From positions 1 through 45,787 of the forward strand of contig JAPEVC010000264.1 of assembly GCA_027946555.1 (NCBI GenBank): a stretch of 45,787 nucleotides of DNA, written 5' to 3'. Shown piece after piece: positions 1-11,138 of the stretch (positions within the stretch are counted from its first letter, which is position 1; the number at the start of each line of letters is the position of its first letter). Made by a program: the position numbers and the translations under genes. This DNA is from Gnomoniopsis sp. IMI 355080. Lineage: Eukaryota; Ascomycota; Sordariomycetes; Diaporthales; Gnomoniaceae. Below the pieces are notes generated by a model. That model made no database searches. It was not told the origin of the DNA and saw only the letters and a list, made by a program, of their open reading frames with translations.

Positions 1-78
1 TTCCTCTTCCTCTTCCTCTTCCTCTTCCTCTTCCTCTTCCTCTTCCTCTTCCTCTTCCTCTTCCTCTTCCTCTTCCTG
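1..78. repeat. (TTCCTC)n hexanucleotide microsatellite
   Basis: The first 77-78 bases are about 13 uninterrupted copies of TTCCTC (GAGGAA on the other strand). The array reaches base 1, so its full length is unknown. It lies about 325 bp beyond the coronin stop codon and is not in any supported coding frame. Confidence 0.97.
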
Positions 79-402
79 GCCTCTCTATCAAATTCGAATC
101 GCAGGTAGCTGGGCTTCCGGCAGCGTTCCTTCCCTCAATGACCGCTATATCTACCTAGGTGTAACAACCTTAGGAATCCGAAGTCGCTATTCCTCGAGAG
201 GAAAGACCTGTACTTAACGCTGTGGAAGCGGTATCACATAAAAGCCTAACAGTTTTAATTCAACTTTGTTCAGTTGCTCATACGCCAAATCTCAAGCTGC
301 TTCATACAAATACACAGAAGAATTGGCTTCTACAACATATCTATTATCATGACTTTTGTGGTTGCACTACACACCGCCTTGTGTCCAGCTGCCATCCTTT
401 TA
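79..402. other. Downstream region of coronin, no gene seen
   Basis: This stretch lies between the microsatellite and the coronin stop codon and presumably holds the coronin 3' UTR and terminator. It contains one TACCTAGGTG motif near 154-163. The short open frames here have no recognisable protein features. Confidence 0.6.
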
Positions 403-2870
403 TTAAGACCGCGCCTCTTCCAGCTCTAGCTCCAGCTGTCGGATCCTCTCACTCTGGCCCTCGCTACCAGCCGAAACCACGCGCTTCTTGAGCGTCTCCA
501 CCTCACCCGTGAGATGGCCGATCGCCTCGTTCTGCTTCTGCAGCTGGCCACCCTGTGCGGCGAGGATCTTGGACTGTGCCTCAATGAGTTGCTTGATTTG
601 CTCCAGGGACGTCTCAACAGATGGCGACAAGGCAGGCGATGAATGGGACGCCGTCGCCGCCGCGGCGGGTGCGCTGGCCTTGATAGGCGAGGGAACGGCT
701 TTGCTTTGTGATGCCGCGGGCGTCGGCGTGCTGCTCGTGACGGGCGAGGCTGGCTTGGCAGGTTCTGAGCGGACGGGCAGGGCCTTCGCTGCGGGTTTTT
801 GCACCTCTTCGAAGCTGGAGGTCTCGGCTCCGTCGTCATCCTCCTCGTCGTTGTCCTGAAACTTGGAGGCGGCGGCGGCCATGGAGCCCTTCTGCTGAGC
901 CATGGAAGGTGCTGGTGTGCGAGCAACGGGCGTTGGTTCAGGCTCCTTGGGCGCGGGCTTCGCAGCCGGAGCGGGGGTAGGAGCTGGCGCAGGAGTAGGA
1001 GGCTTGTAGTCGGCTGCCACCTCTTTGGGCGCGTTGCCCTCGTATACGTCCTCCATATCGATCTTAGGGGGGAGCGCGGTCTTGCCCGAGAGCCACTCGG
1101 AAGCAGAGACTCCAGGCTTGGAGCCAGTGCATGGCGGGAAGATATCAGACTGGAAAGTCTCCGCCCGACGGGGAACGGTGAAGGAGATAGGTTCGATGTA
1201 GGAGTCGTTGACGGTCTTGTACGCGCGCATGATTTCATTTTCTTGTAGCTATGAAGAAATTAGCAAGAGGGCTGGTCGGACGGAGCGGACATGGGATACA
1301 TACGTTGACGCCGCGCTTGGGCACGAAAGCAATACCTCTCTGGGGGTCTCCAGACTTGTACTCGGACAAGAACTCAAATTTGTCGTTCTCGTACTCAAAG
1401 TACCGTATGTTGCCATCGCCCTTGCCGGCAAGGTACAGGCAGCTCGTGGCTTCATCCCAGAATGGCATGCAAACACCACTGATCGAGTCCAAGTTGGTGA
1501 AACCGCCAATCGGCTTGTCTTGGCCCGGTTCCCACAGCGCGATCTGACGGTCACTCATGCGCGAGAAGCCAGTCGTCGCAATACGGTTGTGCTCGCCCAT
1601 CCAAACCGCGCGGGAGCTCTTCGCGCCCTCGTGGCCGGGCCCCACGTGCGCAGGCTTCTCTTGACGAACATCCCATACGCGAAGCTTCTTGTCCCGGGAG
1701 GTCGTCACCAGTAGATTTCCGCTGGCATTCCAAGAGAGGGATTGGACAATGTCGTTGTGCTTCAGCTGAAGTGGCGCCTGTCCGGTGCCAATGTCCCAGA
1801 GCTTGATGGTGAAGTCGCCTGAAGCGGAGGCGAGGATATTCTCAGCCGCGGGATTGAAGAGAACCTGGCCAACCTTTCTATGCGATTGTCAGACTCTCAT
1901 CCCAAACCTATACTGTTGACCCTTCTTTTCGAGGGCTCACGCGTATACCATACCTCGAATGACCTGTCAGCTTGCTAACGGGCGCAACATCTGCTGGCTC
2001 CTCCGCGTCGGTCAAAAGAGAGAAGTCTTTGGGGACCTCCCATATGAAGATCTTGCCATCGTCGGAGCCGGAAGCGATAATACGATCGTTGAAGGGGTGC
2101 CTGGTTACTCAAGTAGTATCGTCAGCCAATGTATCTCGAACGCGCATTGCTTCCCACTGCTACAGCCAGTTCCCATGGTTCTCAGGAGACAAGGGAGAGT
2201 ATTGTTCGTACCAGTCGGTATCCAAGACAACAGCAGTGTGCCCACGGAACAGCGGTATCTGGTCGGGTAGCTTGCCCCTCTCGTTCACGGGGATGACCGC
2301 GAATGCGCCACCGCCGCCTGACTCCCAATTGACCGACAGGTATTCGGGATTGGCCTAGTAATCCGAGTATACATCGTCAGCGATCGAGTTCGGCGAAGCG
2401 CCGAGGGAATTGGATTGTTGGACAAAGGGTCGTCCGTAGGGGGACTTCGCGCTGACCTTGACCACTGTCGCCCGCAAGGGTTAGCGATTGCACTTCCCAA
2501 AAAAGCAAAGCTTGAGGAACGAGAAGAAGCATGAAGATGGCCGTGTACAAGGGCCCTCTAACGGGTCTTTCTAATACTGCCATGCATCGCAGCGGAGTAC
2601 AAGGGGCGAAACGTACAGTTGGTATCCCACGCATTCCTGCTGATGTGGAGGTTATCGTAGCAGAATTCCTTCCTGGCGCCTTTACCGAAGACGTGTCCTA
2701 GCGATCACCAAAATCAATAAATCGTCAGCCGGCCTGGTCGCACATGCTAGCAACACAAACGCAAGGGAGAGCTGCTGGTACTGCAGATCGCTCGAGCTCG
2801 CGTGTGCGTCTTGGGTCGGTTGGGCTGAACACTCACGATACTTCGACGCGCGCACAAATCGGCCAGACAT
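403..2870 (-). CDS. crn1: Coronin, actin-binding WD40 protein (7 exons)
   Basis: Coronin binds F-actin, bundles filaments and regulates Arp2/3 and cofilin at cortical patches. I rebuilt seven exons: 2837-2870, 2617-2697, 2457-2464, 2212-2354, 1954-2100, 1304-1877 and 403-1248, giving 1833 nt or 610 aa (yeast Crn1 is about 650). The protein begins MSGRFVRASKYRHVFGKGAR, the classic coronin N-terminus. It continues through a seven-blade propeller with FRGHTAVVLDTDW, GHSRKVGQVLFNP, ASGDFTIKLWD, TTSRDKKLRVWD and AGKGDGNIRYFEYEN, then the conserved extension QENEIMRAYKTVND and FTVPRR. A Pro/Ala-rich linker follows, and the last ~50 residues are a heptad-rich coiled coil (EQIKQLIEAQSKIL onward) for oligomerisation. 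All introns are GT-AG (55-152 nt). The third exon is only 8 nt, see findings. Family assignment is certain; the junctions are inferred but keep frame throughout. Confidence 0.95.
2457..2464 (-). other. crn1: 8-nt microexon of coronin (TGGTCAAG)
   Basis: Exon 2 ends after one base of a codon (AAC T). Joining it directly to exon 4 (GCCAATCCC, the ANPEYLSVNW block) would break the frame. The only segment between them that is flanked by AG and GT and supplies the family's expected Leu-Val-Lys is TGGTCAAG, giving DTN-LVK-ANPEYL. The upstream intron (2465-2616) has a CTAAC branch site about 18 nt before the acceptor; the downstream intron (2355-2456) has CTGAC. The downstream donor GTCAGC is weak, the main caveat. 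Confidence 0.8.
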
Positions 2871-3675
2871 TGGTGCTGAAGCTCGAGGATGGACAAGGGC
2901 AAAGCAAGGCAGTCGAGGTGACTCTGTAGAAAGTAAAGGATAGAAAAGATAGAGGTTCGGGTGTCGGAGTGTAAGTGTAGAGGGAAAAGGGTCCAAGGCG
3001 ATGCTCCCAAAGGAAAGGGGTTCCAGATGTCATTTGACAGGGGTTAGCACAGTTTGGGGGGGCAGTACTAGTACGTACCTACGTAGTAAACTGTGTCAGG
3101 ACAGGCCATTGTCCAAGCGCCAATACCTTTACGCATACTCTGTACACGCAACAGACGCATTGGCAACACCAATGCATCTCATCGCATGATAAGCGCCTGC
3201 ACATGGCTCAGTGATCAGTGATTCGTAATTAAAAATACATTGTGGTCTAGTTCAGCCTGCAAAAAGTACACACACAAATCACCTTCTTCCCTCTCACCCA
3301 CCCATCGTACGAGGTAAGCAGTATAAACAGTGCTTTGATACCAAGGCCGCCTACTAGCAACGAGTGAGACTTGCGCCTTGACACAGGCCTGCAACACTCC
3401 GAAACATACACACAGCTCACGCCAGACCTCTCAATGGGGGAGAGCGTACCCGCACGGGTGTCTATCAGCGCCATCACAATTCTGTCCTCCGTAAAACAGC
3501 CGTGTCCCCTAATGGTATTTCCCGTTCACTCACAATCGCACCAATACGCCACATGAATAGAAGAACCAATGCAATAAACGAAGCAGACCCGGTCCGACCA
3601 TTCCTACAATCTAACTCCGTTTTCAAGCAGATCTAGACGCCGTCACCACCAGTCTGGATGGACCGCGTTGATGTC
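2871..3675. promoter_or_regulatory. Intergenic: coronin promoter and SNF2-gene 3' region
   Basis: This 805-bp gap lies between the SNF2-class stop codon and the coronin start, both on the minus strand. It should hold the coronin promoter and 5' UTR and the 3' UTR of the remodeller. A cluster of TACG/GTAC palindromes (GTACGTACCTACGTAG) sits near 3070-3087. No gene is supported. Confidence 0.55.
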
Positions 3676-6600
3676 CTACACATCATCGCCATCCTCGCTT
3701 CGGGCAGCGCTGCTGGGCCCCCCGTTGGTGTTGCTTGCCGAATTGAGGTTCAGCCGAATGCGAGGCTGAGGTGTGCTGGCGCTCGTCGTGGGTGGAACCG
3801 AGGTGTCTTTTTGAGATCCACCATCCTCCAACTCGCTGAGCTCAGGGTGCTCCACCAACTGCTGCTCCATATTCTTGGTGAAGTAATTCTATAACAGTGT
3901 TAGTAAAATCGATCCTACCGGATGTGATGATTTTCATAAAGCAACATACCTGGATTGTGATGGCATCCTGGTGGATCAAGGCGCTGTCATCATTGTACGT
4001 CTTGCAATTGCTGCACATGAGCTCGATGTCCCGGCGCATATCGCTGAGACTATTGTATTCCTCCTTCTTGATCTTCTTCTCAATGTTGTTCATGCAGATC
4101 GGGTTGGTGATGACAACAAAGTAGTCCGCATAGTCCCTCTTCGAAGGGAGTTTAATAAACGGCCCGATGATTAGACGCTTGGGAGGTTCGTCGTCTTCGT
4201 CATTCTCTTCTGGATCTGGGTCTGGGTCGTCCACCTCGAGATTCATGAGCTGCTCAAAGAGAGCACGCAGGCTCCGTTGCAGTAACGCCCGTCGCTCACG
4301 ATTAACTTTGCCGTCACCATTCATGCTGACAGCCTTGGGTCGTCCCTGAGGACCGCGACGCTTCTTGGATGGTGGCTCATCGTCGCCCTCCTCTGCCTTC
4401 CTCTTCTCGACATTCTTGCTACCAGGCTTGCGCCCACGCTTCTTGACCGGTGTCTCCTCCGGCTCGGGAGGCTCTTCCGAGCTGTCCCTACTGCCGACAG
4501 AACCTGCGTCCGAGGCGGCTAGGCCCGCAAGCTTCTTCTGCCTGTTCCTCTCTCGCTTTTCCTTCCGTGCTTGCTTTCTAGCAGCTGCAGCCTCTGGCGA
4601 ATCGTCGTCGTCATCGACGGCCAAGAGCCACTGCTCCTCCGTCAGACCATCATCGTACTTGACCTTGGTTCTCTCACGAGCACCACGTCCGAGAACCACA
4701 TCCAGATCCTCAGGCTGCTCAGGATTCTCTTCGTTAAGGTAGATTTCAGGCAACTCTTCCTCGGTCATGAGACGCGGGACCTTCTGGCTCCCAGGTGCAG
4801 TGCCGTAGGTCATGTCCTTTTGTCGTTCCTCATCAAGCGTCTGGAAGGTAAGGAGTTCGTCGTCGTTACGCGCGAGAATCATGTTGAGCTCTTCGTCATC
4901 CATCTCCTCCTGCTCGCCAGCCTCAGCGGCTTCCGCGGATTCTAACAAGGTTCGAAGCATAGCGTCACGCTCGGTTTCCGAAGATTTGTGATCGAAACGA
5001 CCAGCTTGAATGACCTTGCCATCCATGTCGAGCTTGTACCTGGCTCGCTCCAAAATCTTCTCTTCGACCGAGTTAGAACTGATCAAACGCAAAATACGAA
5101 CTTCGTTCTTCTGTCCGATACGATGTGCACGGTCCTGCGCCTGGAGATCCTGGTGGGGGTTCCAGTCGGAGTCGTAGATGATGACTGTATCCGCAGTCTG
5201 GAGATTGAGACCGAGACCACCAGCACGAGTTGAGAGCAGGAACATGAAATATGGCGAGTCAGGTCGGTTGAACTCGTGTAGGAGTTCAGAACGCTCGTCC
5301 GACTTGGTGGTACCGTCGAGACGCAGGAAGCTGATTCCCCTCATTCGGAGGAAATCCTCCATAATGTCCATGATTGCCGTCATCTGGAAAAACATAAGCA
5401 CTCGGTGACCGGTGGCCCGATACTTCGGCAGAATGCGGTCCAGAAGCTCAAACTTGCCGCAAGTTCTCCACAAAAGATCATTGGAAGTACTTGTGGGGTT
5501 CATTTGGTTCTCAACTTCGTCGAAAACGAAGGGGTGGTTGCAAAGTTTGCGAAGCTGCATCATCATGTTGCTTAGACCCTTGGCAGTGGTCTTGCCACCC
5601 TTTCCGTCGCTGACAGCAAGCTTGTTGTGGAAGAACATCTGTTTGTACAAGCGAGCCTGCAGAGCAGAGAACTTGCACTTGATAACCTTCTCGGTCTTGT
5701 CTGGCAAGTCCTTTTCGACATCCTTCTTCAACCGACGGAGCAAGAAGGGGCGCAGAACCTTGTGAAGACGACGAATGACCAGGATCTGCTCTTCTTCTGT
5801 CAATTCCATCTTGTCTTGGGTTCCGGTGTTAGCGAAAGGAGTGTTGAACCATTCGTCGAATGTCTTGGCCGACTTGAAGATATTGGGCAAGGTGAAGTTG
5901 AGCATGGCCCACAGCTCTGACAGATTGTTCTGGAGAGGTGTACCAGTCAGGATGAGACGGTATCGAGTGTAGTAGTATTGCTGGATGGTGAAGCTTAGCT
6001 TCGAGTTTGCATTCTTCATCCGGTGACCCTCATCGATGATCATGTGGAACCACTTGATCTTACTAAGGATGTTGCGGTCTTTGATGATATACTCGTAAGT
6101 AGTGAGGAGCACCTGGAATCGTCCTTGGCGAATCTTGTCCTGCTGCAACTTGCGCGTATTCGGAGGTCCCTTGTAAACAATTTTGGCAATACTAGGAGCC
6201 CACTTGTCGAACTCCAAGTTCCAGTTGGTCAAGGTACTGAGCGGGACAATGACGAGGTACGGTCCGTTCTCGACTTTCTTCTCGATAAGATATGTGATCA
6301 AACTGATGGTTTGAATCGTCTTGCCGAGACCCATTTCGTCTGCAAGGATACCATTGAGGCTGTTGTTGTACAGTGAAATCATCCACTGTAGACCCTTGAC
6401 TTGGTACTCCTTCAGCCTGCCGCCGACAAGCATGTTGGCCTGCTCGGTAACCTCTTCCTTGATCTTGTGCGCAACGGCGTAGTAGTCGATCTTGCCTCTG
6501 CTCTCTTCGTCTTCTTCCTCCTCGTCCGAGCTTTCTTCTTGAAGGAATTCACTATTCTCGTTGCCGAAGCGCTCGGCGGCAGCTCGTTGTTGAGCCTTGA

Positions 6601-8102
6601 CAGAAGCAGCGAGCTGGTGCAAGAAGCCGTCTGTTTGCTTGAGAAGGTGAGTAATACGAGTATCCTTCGCTTGGTCGAGCAACTTGAGGTAGGCCTCCTC
6701 GTCGTTAGCCTTGAGGGCCTGCAAACGCTGCTTGGCATTTCGCTCGATACGCTTCTGCTCCTCCTTCTCGATGTTGAAATGGTGTTGATACATCAGCTTG
6801 CCCATCTTGGCCATCTTGTTCTGCTGGCTCGCTCCCGTGGAGAATATCTCATGCCGGTGAGTGAATACAGCAGAAAGATAGTCGACGTGCTTCTTCTTCT
6901 CGCGATTCTCCCTAGCGTCGCGTTGCTGTTTCTCCAGCTTCTCAGTGATACGAGCCTCCCGCACACTCTGCTTTTTGAGACGACGATATTGACTGCGGTT
7001 TGTAGTTGTGGCAAGGTTGTCGTACTGCATCATCTGGCGGCCAATGAGCTCACGGAGCTTCTTTTGTTTGGCATAGAGGGCAATGGACTTCATCTCAATT
7101 ATAGCCTTGCGCCGAAGGCTGTCGTCAACGACGAGATCCTCTTTGGAAGCATCCCAATGTGCCAAATCGCCAGGCAGGCTCTGCAGCTCATGGTATCGGG
7201 CGGCCATGCGGCTGTGCACTATCCTCTCCCGATCTGCCCTCAGCTGGTCAAAGTCAATACCGGGAGGGAATAGGCCAGGGATGAAAAGACGGTCAGCTCG
7301 ACGCGAATGCTTGAACAGATCGACAGCCCCTGCGACCATAGTCTCGGGAGATTTGAGCTTCTTGAACGAGTGCTCTTTGGGCACGGGAGTACCGTCTTCT
7401 GACTTGGACGCCTCGACATTGGTGGAGCTGGTCTTGTCGGCGGCCTGCTGCGGAACAGGTGTTGAAGAAGAGAGCGCCGCTTGTTGTGCGACTGAGGCTT
7501 GACGCCGTTGGCGTTGAGCATGAAGGGCGAGTTGCATTTGCGGAGGCACCCCGAGATCTTTACTGAGCATCTTGAACGCTCCAATCTGTTGCCTAAGCAG
7601 CGCCAAGTGTGCCGGGGTGAAATGGCCTGTGGATGAGCGAGCCGGAGCGGCACCGGTCGCGCTTGAGGGTTGTTCACCTGGTGCGGTCGTGAGTGCTGAG
7701 GCTCCAAGAGTTGCCGAGGGAGACTGAGCGCCATTCTGACCAGGTCGCCCATCTATATTGCCGTTCACGCCCGCAGCTGCTTGCTGCTGCTGTTGCATTT
7801 TTTGGAATTCCATCTGCTTCTTTCTGAAATGCTGGTGTTGCTGGAAGCTGGCCAGAAAGTTGGCTGTCTTGATGAATTCAGGGTCATTGGGAGGGGTGTT
7901 ATTCTTCTTCATTTCTTGGAATTTCTGGGACAGGTCAGGGACAGACACCTCACAAAGGATCGTCGACAATTCTTTTAAGGCAATACAGAGACAAACATAC
8001 CTGAAAGACATCCTTGACCTGCTGCTGGGTCAAGTTGGCGGGCAGACTGGGTAAGCCAGCGCCCGGAAACTGGACGGGGCCGGCAGGCTGGACCGAAGCC
8101 AT
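3676..8102 (-). CDS. snf21: SNF2/STH1-class chromatin-remodelling ATPase with bromodomain
   Basis: This is the catalytic DNA translocase of a SWI/SNF or RSC complex, which slides and ejects nucleosomes using ATP. Three exons (8001-8102, 3950-7924, 3676-3888) give 1429 aa. In order: Gln-rich N-terminus with a QLQ motif (LLRQQIGAFKMLSKD, ~145), HSA region (~340-400) that would recruit actin-related proteins, Walker A DEMGLGKT (~560), box II DEGH (~664), LTGTPLQNN, helicase C with STRAGGLGLNLQ and RAHRIGQ (~970), a SnAC-like acidic segment, basic/AT-hook-like linkers (KKRGRKPGSKN), and one C-terminal bromodomain (~1245-1365) with the acetyl-lysine Asn in NCKTYNDDS. The last intron (3889-3949) cuts the end of the bromodomain; reading through it gives a false C-terminus. 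I chose the ATG at 8102 (MASVQPAG); there is an upstream in-frame start-like codon at 8135. Snf2 versus Sth1 orthology is not separable by eye. Confidence 0.97.
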
Positions 8103-8298
8103 CCTCGCGGTCGTTGGTGCTGTGAATGTCGGCAAGGGCCAGGTATGGTGTCAATCACAAATCCATCAAGCAGACGCGCTTATGTGCCGTAATTCAATTG
8201 GTGCAAGCACAGTGCAGTTAAGGAGTGAAGGCTGCGACGCGATGGAGGCCGGCGATGAAGTCGGCGCGTCGTCGATGGATGGACGTGTCGATGGAAGT

Positions 8299-8311
8299 GG
8301 GGGGGGGGGGG
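8299..8311 (+). repeat. Poly-G tract (13 nt)
   Basis: Thirteen consecutive G lie about 200 bp upstream of the SNF2-class start codon. On the coding strand of that gene this is a poly-C tract in the promoter or 5' UTR. Confidence 0.95.
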
Positions 8312-8450
8312 TTCCGACCCGGCTGTGTAAGAGGAAAACCGATGATGGTTGAGCTAGGGGATGCGACTAGGGCTGTGTCGCGTCGAGACTGGACCCTACC
8401 GAGCTTAAAGTTACGGTTGAGGTCGGTGAGTCTGCCGGATGGATTGAGTT

Positions 8451-8473
8451 GCGATGCGATGCGATGCGATGCG
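8451..8473. repeat. (GCGAT)4 pentanucleotide repeat
   Basis: Four perfect tandem GCGAT units followed by GCG lie upstream of the SNF2-class gene. They are noncoding as far as I can see. Confidence 0.95.
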
Positions 8474-9043
8474 CCCGTGGTTGGCTGCAGTGGGGGTAGA
8501 ACTTGGGTGTGCAAAGCAGGCAGACTGGGGGGGGAGAGGGAAAGTGGACTGTGGGAGCTGAATGCAAAGAAAAAAGTGAAGAAAATGGACCCAGGGGGAG
8601 GGGAAAGGTGGTTTGCGTGCAGAAAAAGCGCGACAAAATCGCGTGCTGTGAAGTCTGCAGGGCACTTTGGATGGCTTGTCGATGAATCCAAGCTGTTGTC
8701 GCGAACGAGACGTCTCGCTTTTCGATGGAGACGGGGCCTTGGGTAGGGTGAAATCGATTGAAGTTGGCTACAGGCGGAAGTTGGCTGGCCTGGCTGGAAC
8801 AGAATACGGAGCACGGGCCTCTTTTGAGTGACTAAGCTTTGCACCGAGGCTCGAATAGGTAAGCGCAAACAGGGGTATCGGCTCAACGGTCATTCAGATC
8901 TCTGCGTAAGCAGCCGTTATCAGGGGTACTGCACATACATATCCCACGGTTCAGATGAACATTTCTGTGTACCTAGTCTAAGGTACTATGTCAGGTAGGT
9001 ATTGATGCTGCGTGGCTCTAAATTAGATCTTCTCCAATTTGAA

Positions 9044-10828
9044 TCACCTCTTCACCTTCTTCTTGTTCGGCCCTTCTTCCTCCTCCTCATCACTAATGTC
9101 TGCGTACTGTGTCACCGGCTGCGTCTCCTTCCATGCATTGGTGAACAAGGGGTCCTTCTTCGCGACATCTGCATACTTGAGCAGCGCCTCTCTTGGATCC
9201 TCATACAACATCTTGGATAGCGGGATGTTCTCTTCAATGTGCTTCTCGTCCGGCTGACTCCGCATGAACGGCGTGATCTGCTGCACCTGTGGTCGCCGGG
9301 GATCTAGTGATTTGCCCGAGTTCGTTACGCCGCCTTTGCTCTTCCGTTGCTGAGCGGACAATGCGCCGGGCGTTATGATACTTTCGGCCGACAGACTAAG
9401 TGTCTGGTCCATCGTCAGGGCCGGGTTGTCGTCGATGTGGCGCTTCTTCGGGGCCTTGCTCATGACGTCCACGGCTCCGCGCTGTGACATGCTCGGGTTG
9501 TATAGGACGTGGGTTTCTGCGTTTGCGGAGCCCGTGACGATTTGATTCAGCTTTGCGTGCCAGTCTACCACAATGACTGGCACGCCTGGTGTTATGGGTG
9601 TGACGTGCTCTGGCTTGAGGTTGCCAGGGTTGAGGATGTGTAGATGGCCCGTTGCTGAGCCAGTAATGATGCTGGTCGAGTTGGGCGAATACTTGATGTT
9701 GGTCATCGCAAACCTGTCCGATGTAGAGGGGTGCTCGACCGAAACCAATGGTTGTTTGAATTTACGGGTATCCCACAGCTTGATCAGTCCATCACCACCT
9801 CTTGTCACCACCATGCGCCCGTCTGAGCTGACGTCCACTCCACCGGTCCAGGTATCCGGTTTATGTGCTTGTTGAATCTCTGCCGTAGGTCTCGTAAATG
9901 GTCCGTTACCGCTGTACATTACCAACGAGCCATCCAACGCAGTGGCCACCAGGACATTGTTGCCTCCTGACGCTGGCGCGCCCCAAGCAACCGCAGTCAT
10001 CCTCGTTCGCCCTGCGTTGCCGGCCGTTTTCGACTTGACCACAATGACCTCCTTCTGACTCCTCTTGTTGTTGACATCCCATATGCGCAATGTGCTATCC
10101 GACCCTGCAGTGACGCATGTATTCTTGTCCGTAGGATGCCACGTGCCCGTGGTAACCTCACCCACATGGCCCTTGGTGTTGTTCATGTCCCGTAGATACA
10201 TGTCGCCTTTGACAAACTCTGTGAGAATATCACCGTCCCTCGACATGATCTTCGCCTGCGGATGCGCCGATACACATAGGAATACGCCGCCCGACTGCGG
10301 GTTGAACTGAACGAGGTTGATCGGGTGCGACTCCGCCTCGGCGGCGGCAGCGTTGTTGCCAGCCCACGGGTCGACGCTACGAAAGGCACGCAGAGTCGTC
10401 GGTGTCATCGAGGAAAAGTCGTGTAGCTTAATCGTGCCGTCTAGAGAGCCGGTCGCCAGACGCGAGCCTGAAGGATCGAGAGATACGCTTGTCACAGTTC
10501 GGTCGTGCGTCTTGAGCACCAGTTCGTGGGACACTGGGTATTCATCTTCGTCCTCTTCGTCATCAGACGAGTCGTCGTCATCCGAATTGTCGTCGTCGCT
10601 GTCGCCGCCATCAGAATCTGACTTGTTTGCGCCTTTGGATCCTCCAGCTGTCACCTGTGTCTGTGGTTGTGCCTTTGGCTTCTCTGCCGTGCGCCGACTG
10701 CGGTCTATCTGGGCGGCGATGTCTGCTTCCTTGGACTTTTTGCCAAATGATGTCGGTAGGAAAGCGCGCATAGGATCATCTTCTGCCAGCTCGGGCTGCT
10801 CAATCTCGAAGTCCTCGTTGTCGCTCAT
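9044..10828 (-). CDS. wdr70: WDR70-type WD40-repeat protein
   Basis: One uninterrupted exon encodes 594 aa. The start is MSDNEDFEIEQPELAEDD; an apparent further 25 codons upstream begin with GTG, not ATG, so I rejected them. The N-terminal ~140 residues are acidic and low complexity (SDDDNSDDDDSSDDEEDED). WD40 blades follow: ASLDGTIKLHDFSSM-type, TAGSDSTLRIWD, ATALDGSLVMYSGN, TRGGDGLIKLWDTRKFK, TGSATGHLHILNP. A conserved Lys-rich tail ends PNKKKVKR, likely nuclear. WDR70 is known as a CRL4 ubiquitin-ligase substrate receptor linked to H2B ubiquitination and DNA-break resection in fission yeast and human cells; applying this here is inference from family. Its promoter is the 310-bp gap shared with the YjbQ gene. 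Confidence 0.88.
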   Translation of the reverse strand: MSDNEDFEIEQPELAEDDPMRAFLPTSFGKKSKEADIAAQIDRSRRTAEKPKAQPQTQVTAGGSKGANKSDSDGGDSDDDNSDDDDSSDDEEDEDEYPVSHELVLKTHDRTVTSVSLDPSGSRLATGSLDGTIKLHDFSSMTPTTLRAFRSVDPWAGNNAAAAEAESHPINLVQFNPQSGGVFLCVSAHPQAKIMSRDGDILTEFVKGDMYLRDMNNTKGHVGEVTTGTWHPTDKNTCVTAGSDSTLRIWDVNNKRSQKEVIVVKSKTAGNAGRTRMTAVAWGAPASGGNNVLVATALDGSLVMYSGNGPFTRPTAEIQQAHKPDTWTGGVDVSSDGRMVVTRGGDGLIKLWDTRKFKQPLVSVEHPSTSDRFAMTNIKYSPNSTSIITGSATGHLHILNPGNLKPEHVTPITPGVPVIVVDWHAKLNQIVTGSANAETHVLYNPSMSQRGAVDVMSKAPKKRHIDDNPALTMDQTLSLSAESIITPGALSAQQRKSKGGVTNSGKSLDPRRPQVQQITPFMRSQPDEKHIEENIPLSKMLYEDPREALLKYADVAKKDPLFTNAWKETQPVTQYADISDEEEEEGPNKKKVKR

Positions 10829-11138
10829 GTTCACGACGTTGCTCCACCGTGCCGCGGTGGAGGACGTAGGTGGCGGTTGTTGACGCTCTAGAAAGCTTTC
10901 CACTTTGTTGCCTACGGGACCTTGTTTTGAAACAACAGTTGGATAGGTGTTAAACGGAAGACGGAGCCTGGGATGTTTGTCTTCGCAATTAATTTTCTTT
11001 TAGCGAACGGCAGCTTTCAACCAAACAACTTTCCGTCCCCTCCAGAAACCCTCCCCCAAGCCCTGGTCCCTGCGCATGCTCAAGCCTGCAGCTTGACACA
11101 GCTCCACGCCAACGTCATTGTCAATATCAATTCAATCA
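10829..11138. promoter_or_regulatory. Divergent promoter, WDR70 gene / YjbQ-family gene
   Basis: A 310-bp gap separates two start codons pointing away from each other, so the two genes share a bidirectional promoter. Pyrimidine-rich sequence (CCTCCAGAAACCCTCCCCCAAG) lies just before the plus-strand gene. I see no clear TATA box. Confidence 0.6.

Larger units (their letters stand above)
8103..9043. promoter_or_regulatory. Promoter/5' UTR of the SNF2-class gene and 3' end of the WDR70 gene
   Basis: This 940-bp gap between two minus-strand genes contains a run of 13 G at 8299-8311, four tandem GCGAT units at 8451-8473, and pyrimidine-rich stretches on the minus strand typical of fungal core promoters. 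Several open frames of 60-220 codons occur but look like low-complexity chance frames. A CTAGTCTAAGGTACTATGTCAGGTAGG stretch near 8974-9000 belongs to the scattered TACCTAGGTA-like motif class. Confidence 0.55.

Noticed and set aside
6401..7273. 290-codon plus-strand frame opposite the SNF2-class gene
   Set aside because: Leu/Val-rich mirror of a genuine exon; typical antisense shadow of Glu/Lys/Gln codons.
8218..8886. 222-codon minus-strand frame upstream of the SNF2-class gene
   Set aside because: Low-complexity Ser/Pro/Leu sequence from pyrimidine-rich promoter DNA; it crosses the poly-G tract and has no recognisable features.
10829..10903. 25-codon N-terminal extension of the WDR70-type protein
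   Set aside because: It would start with GTG; the ATG at 10828 (MSDNED) gives a normal N-terminus.
11118..11138. Seven extra codons before MASPDTPP in the YjbQ gene
   Set aside because: The first codon is TTG, not ATG; nuclear fungal genes start at ATG.
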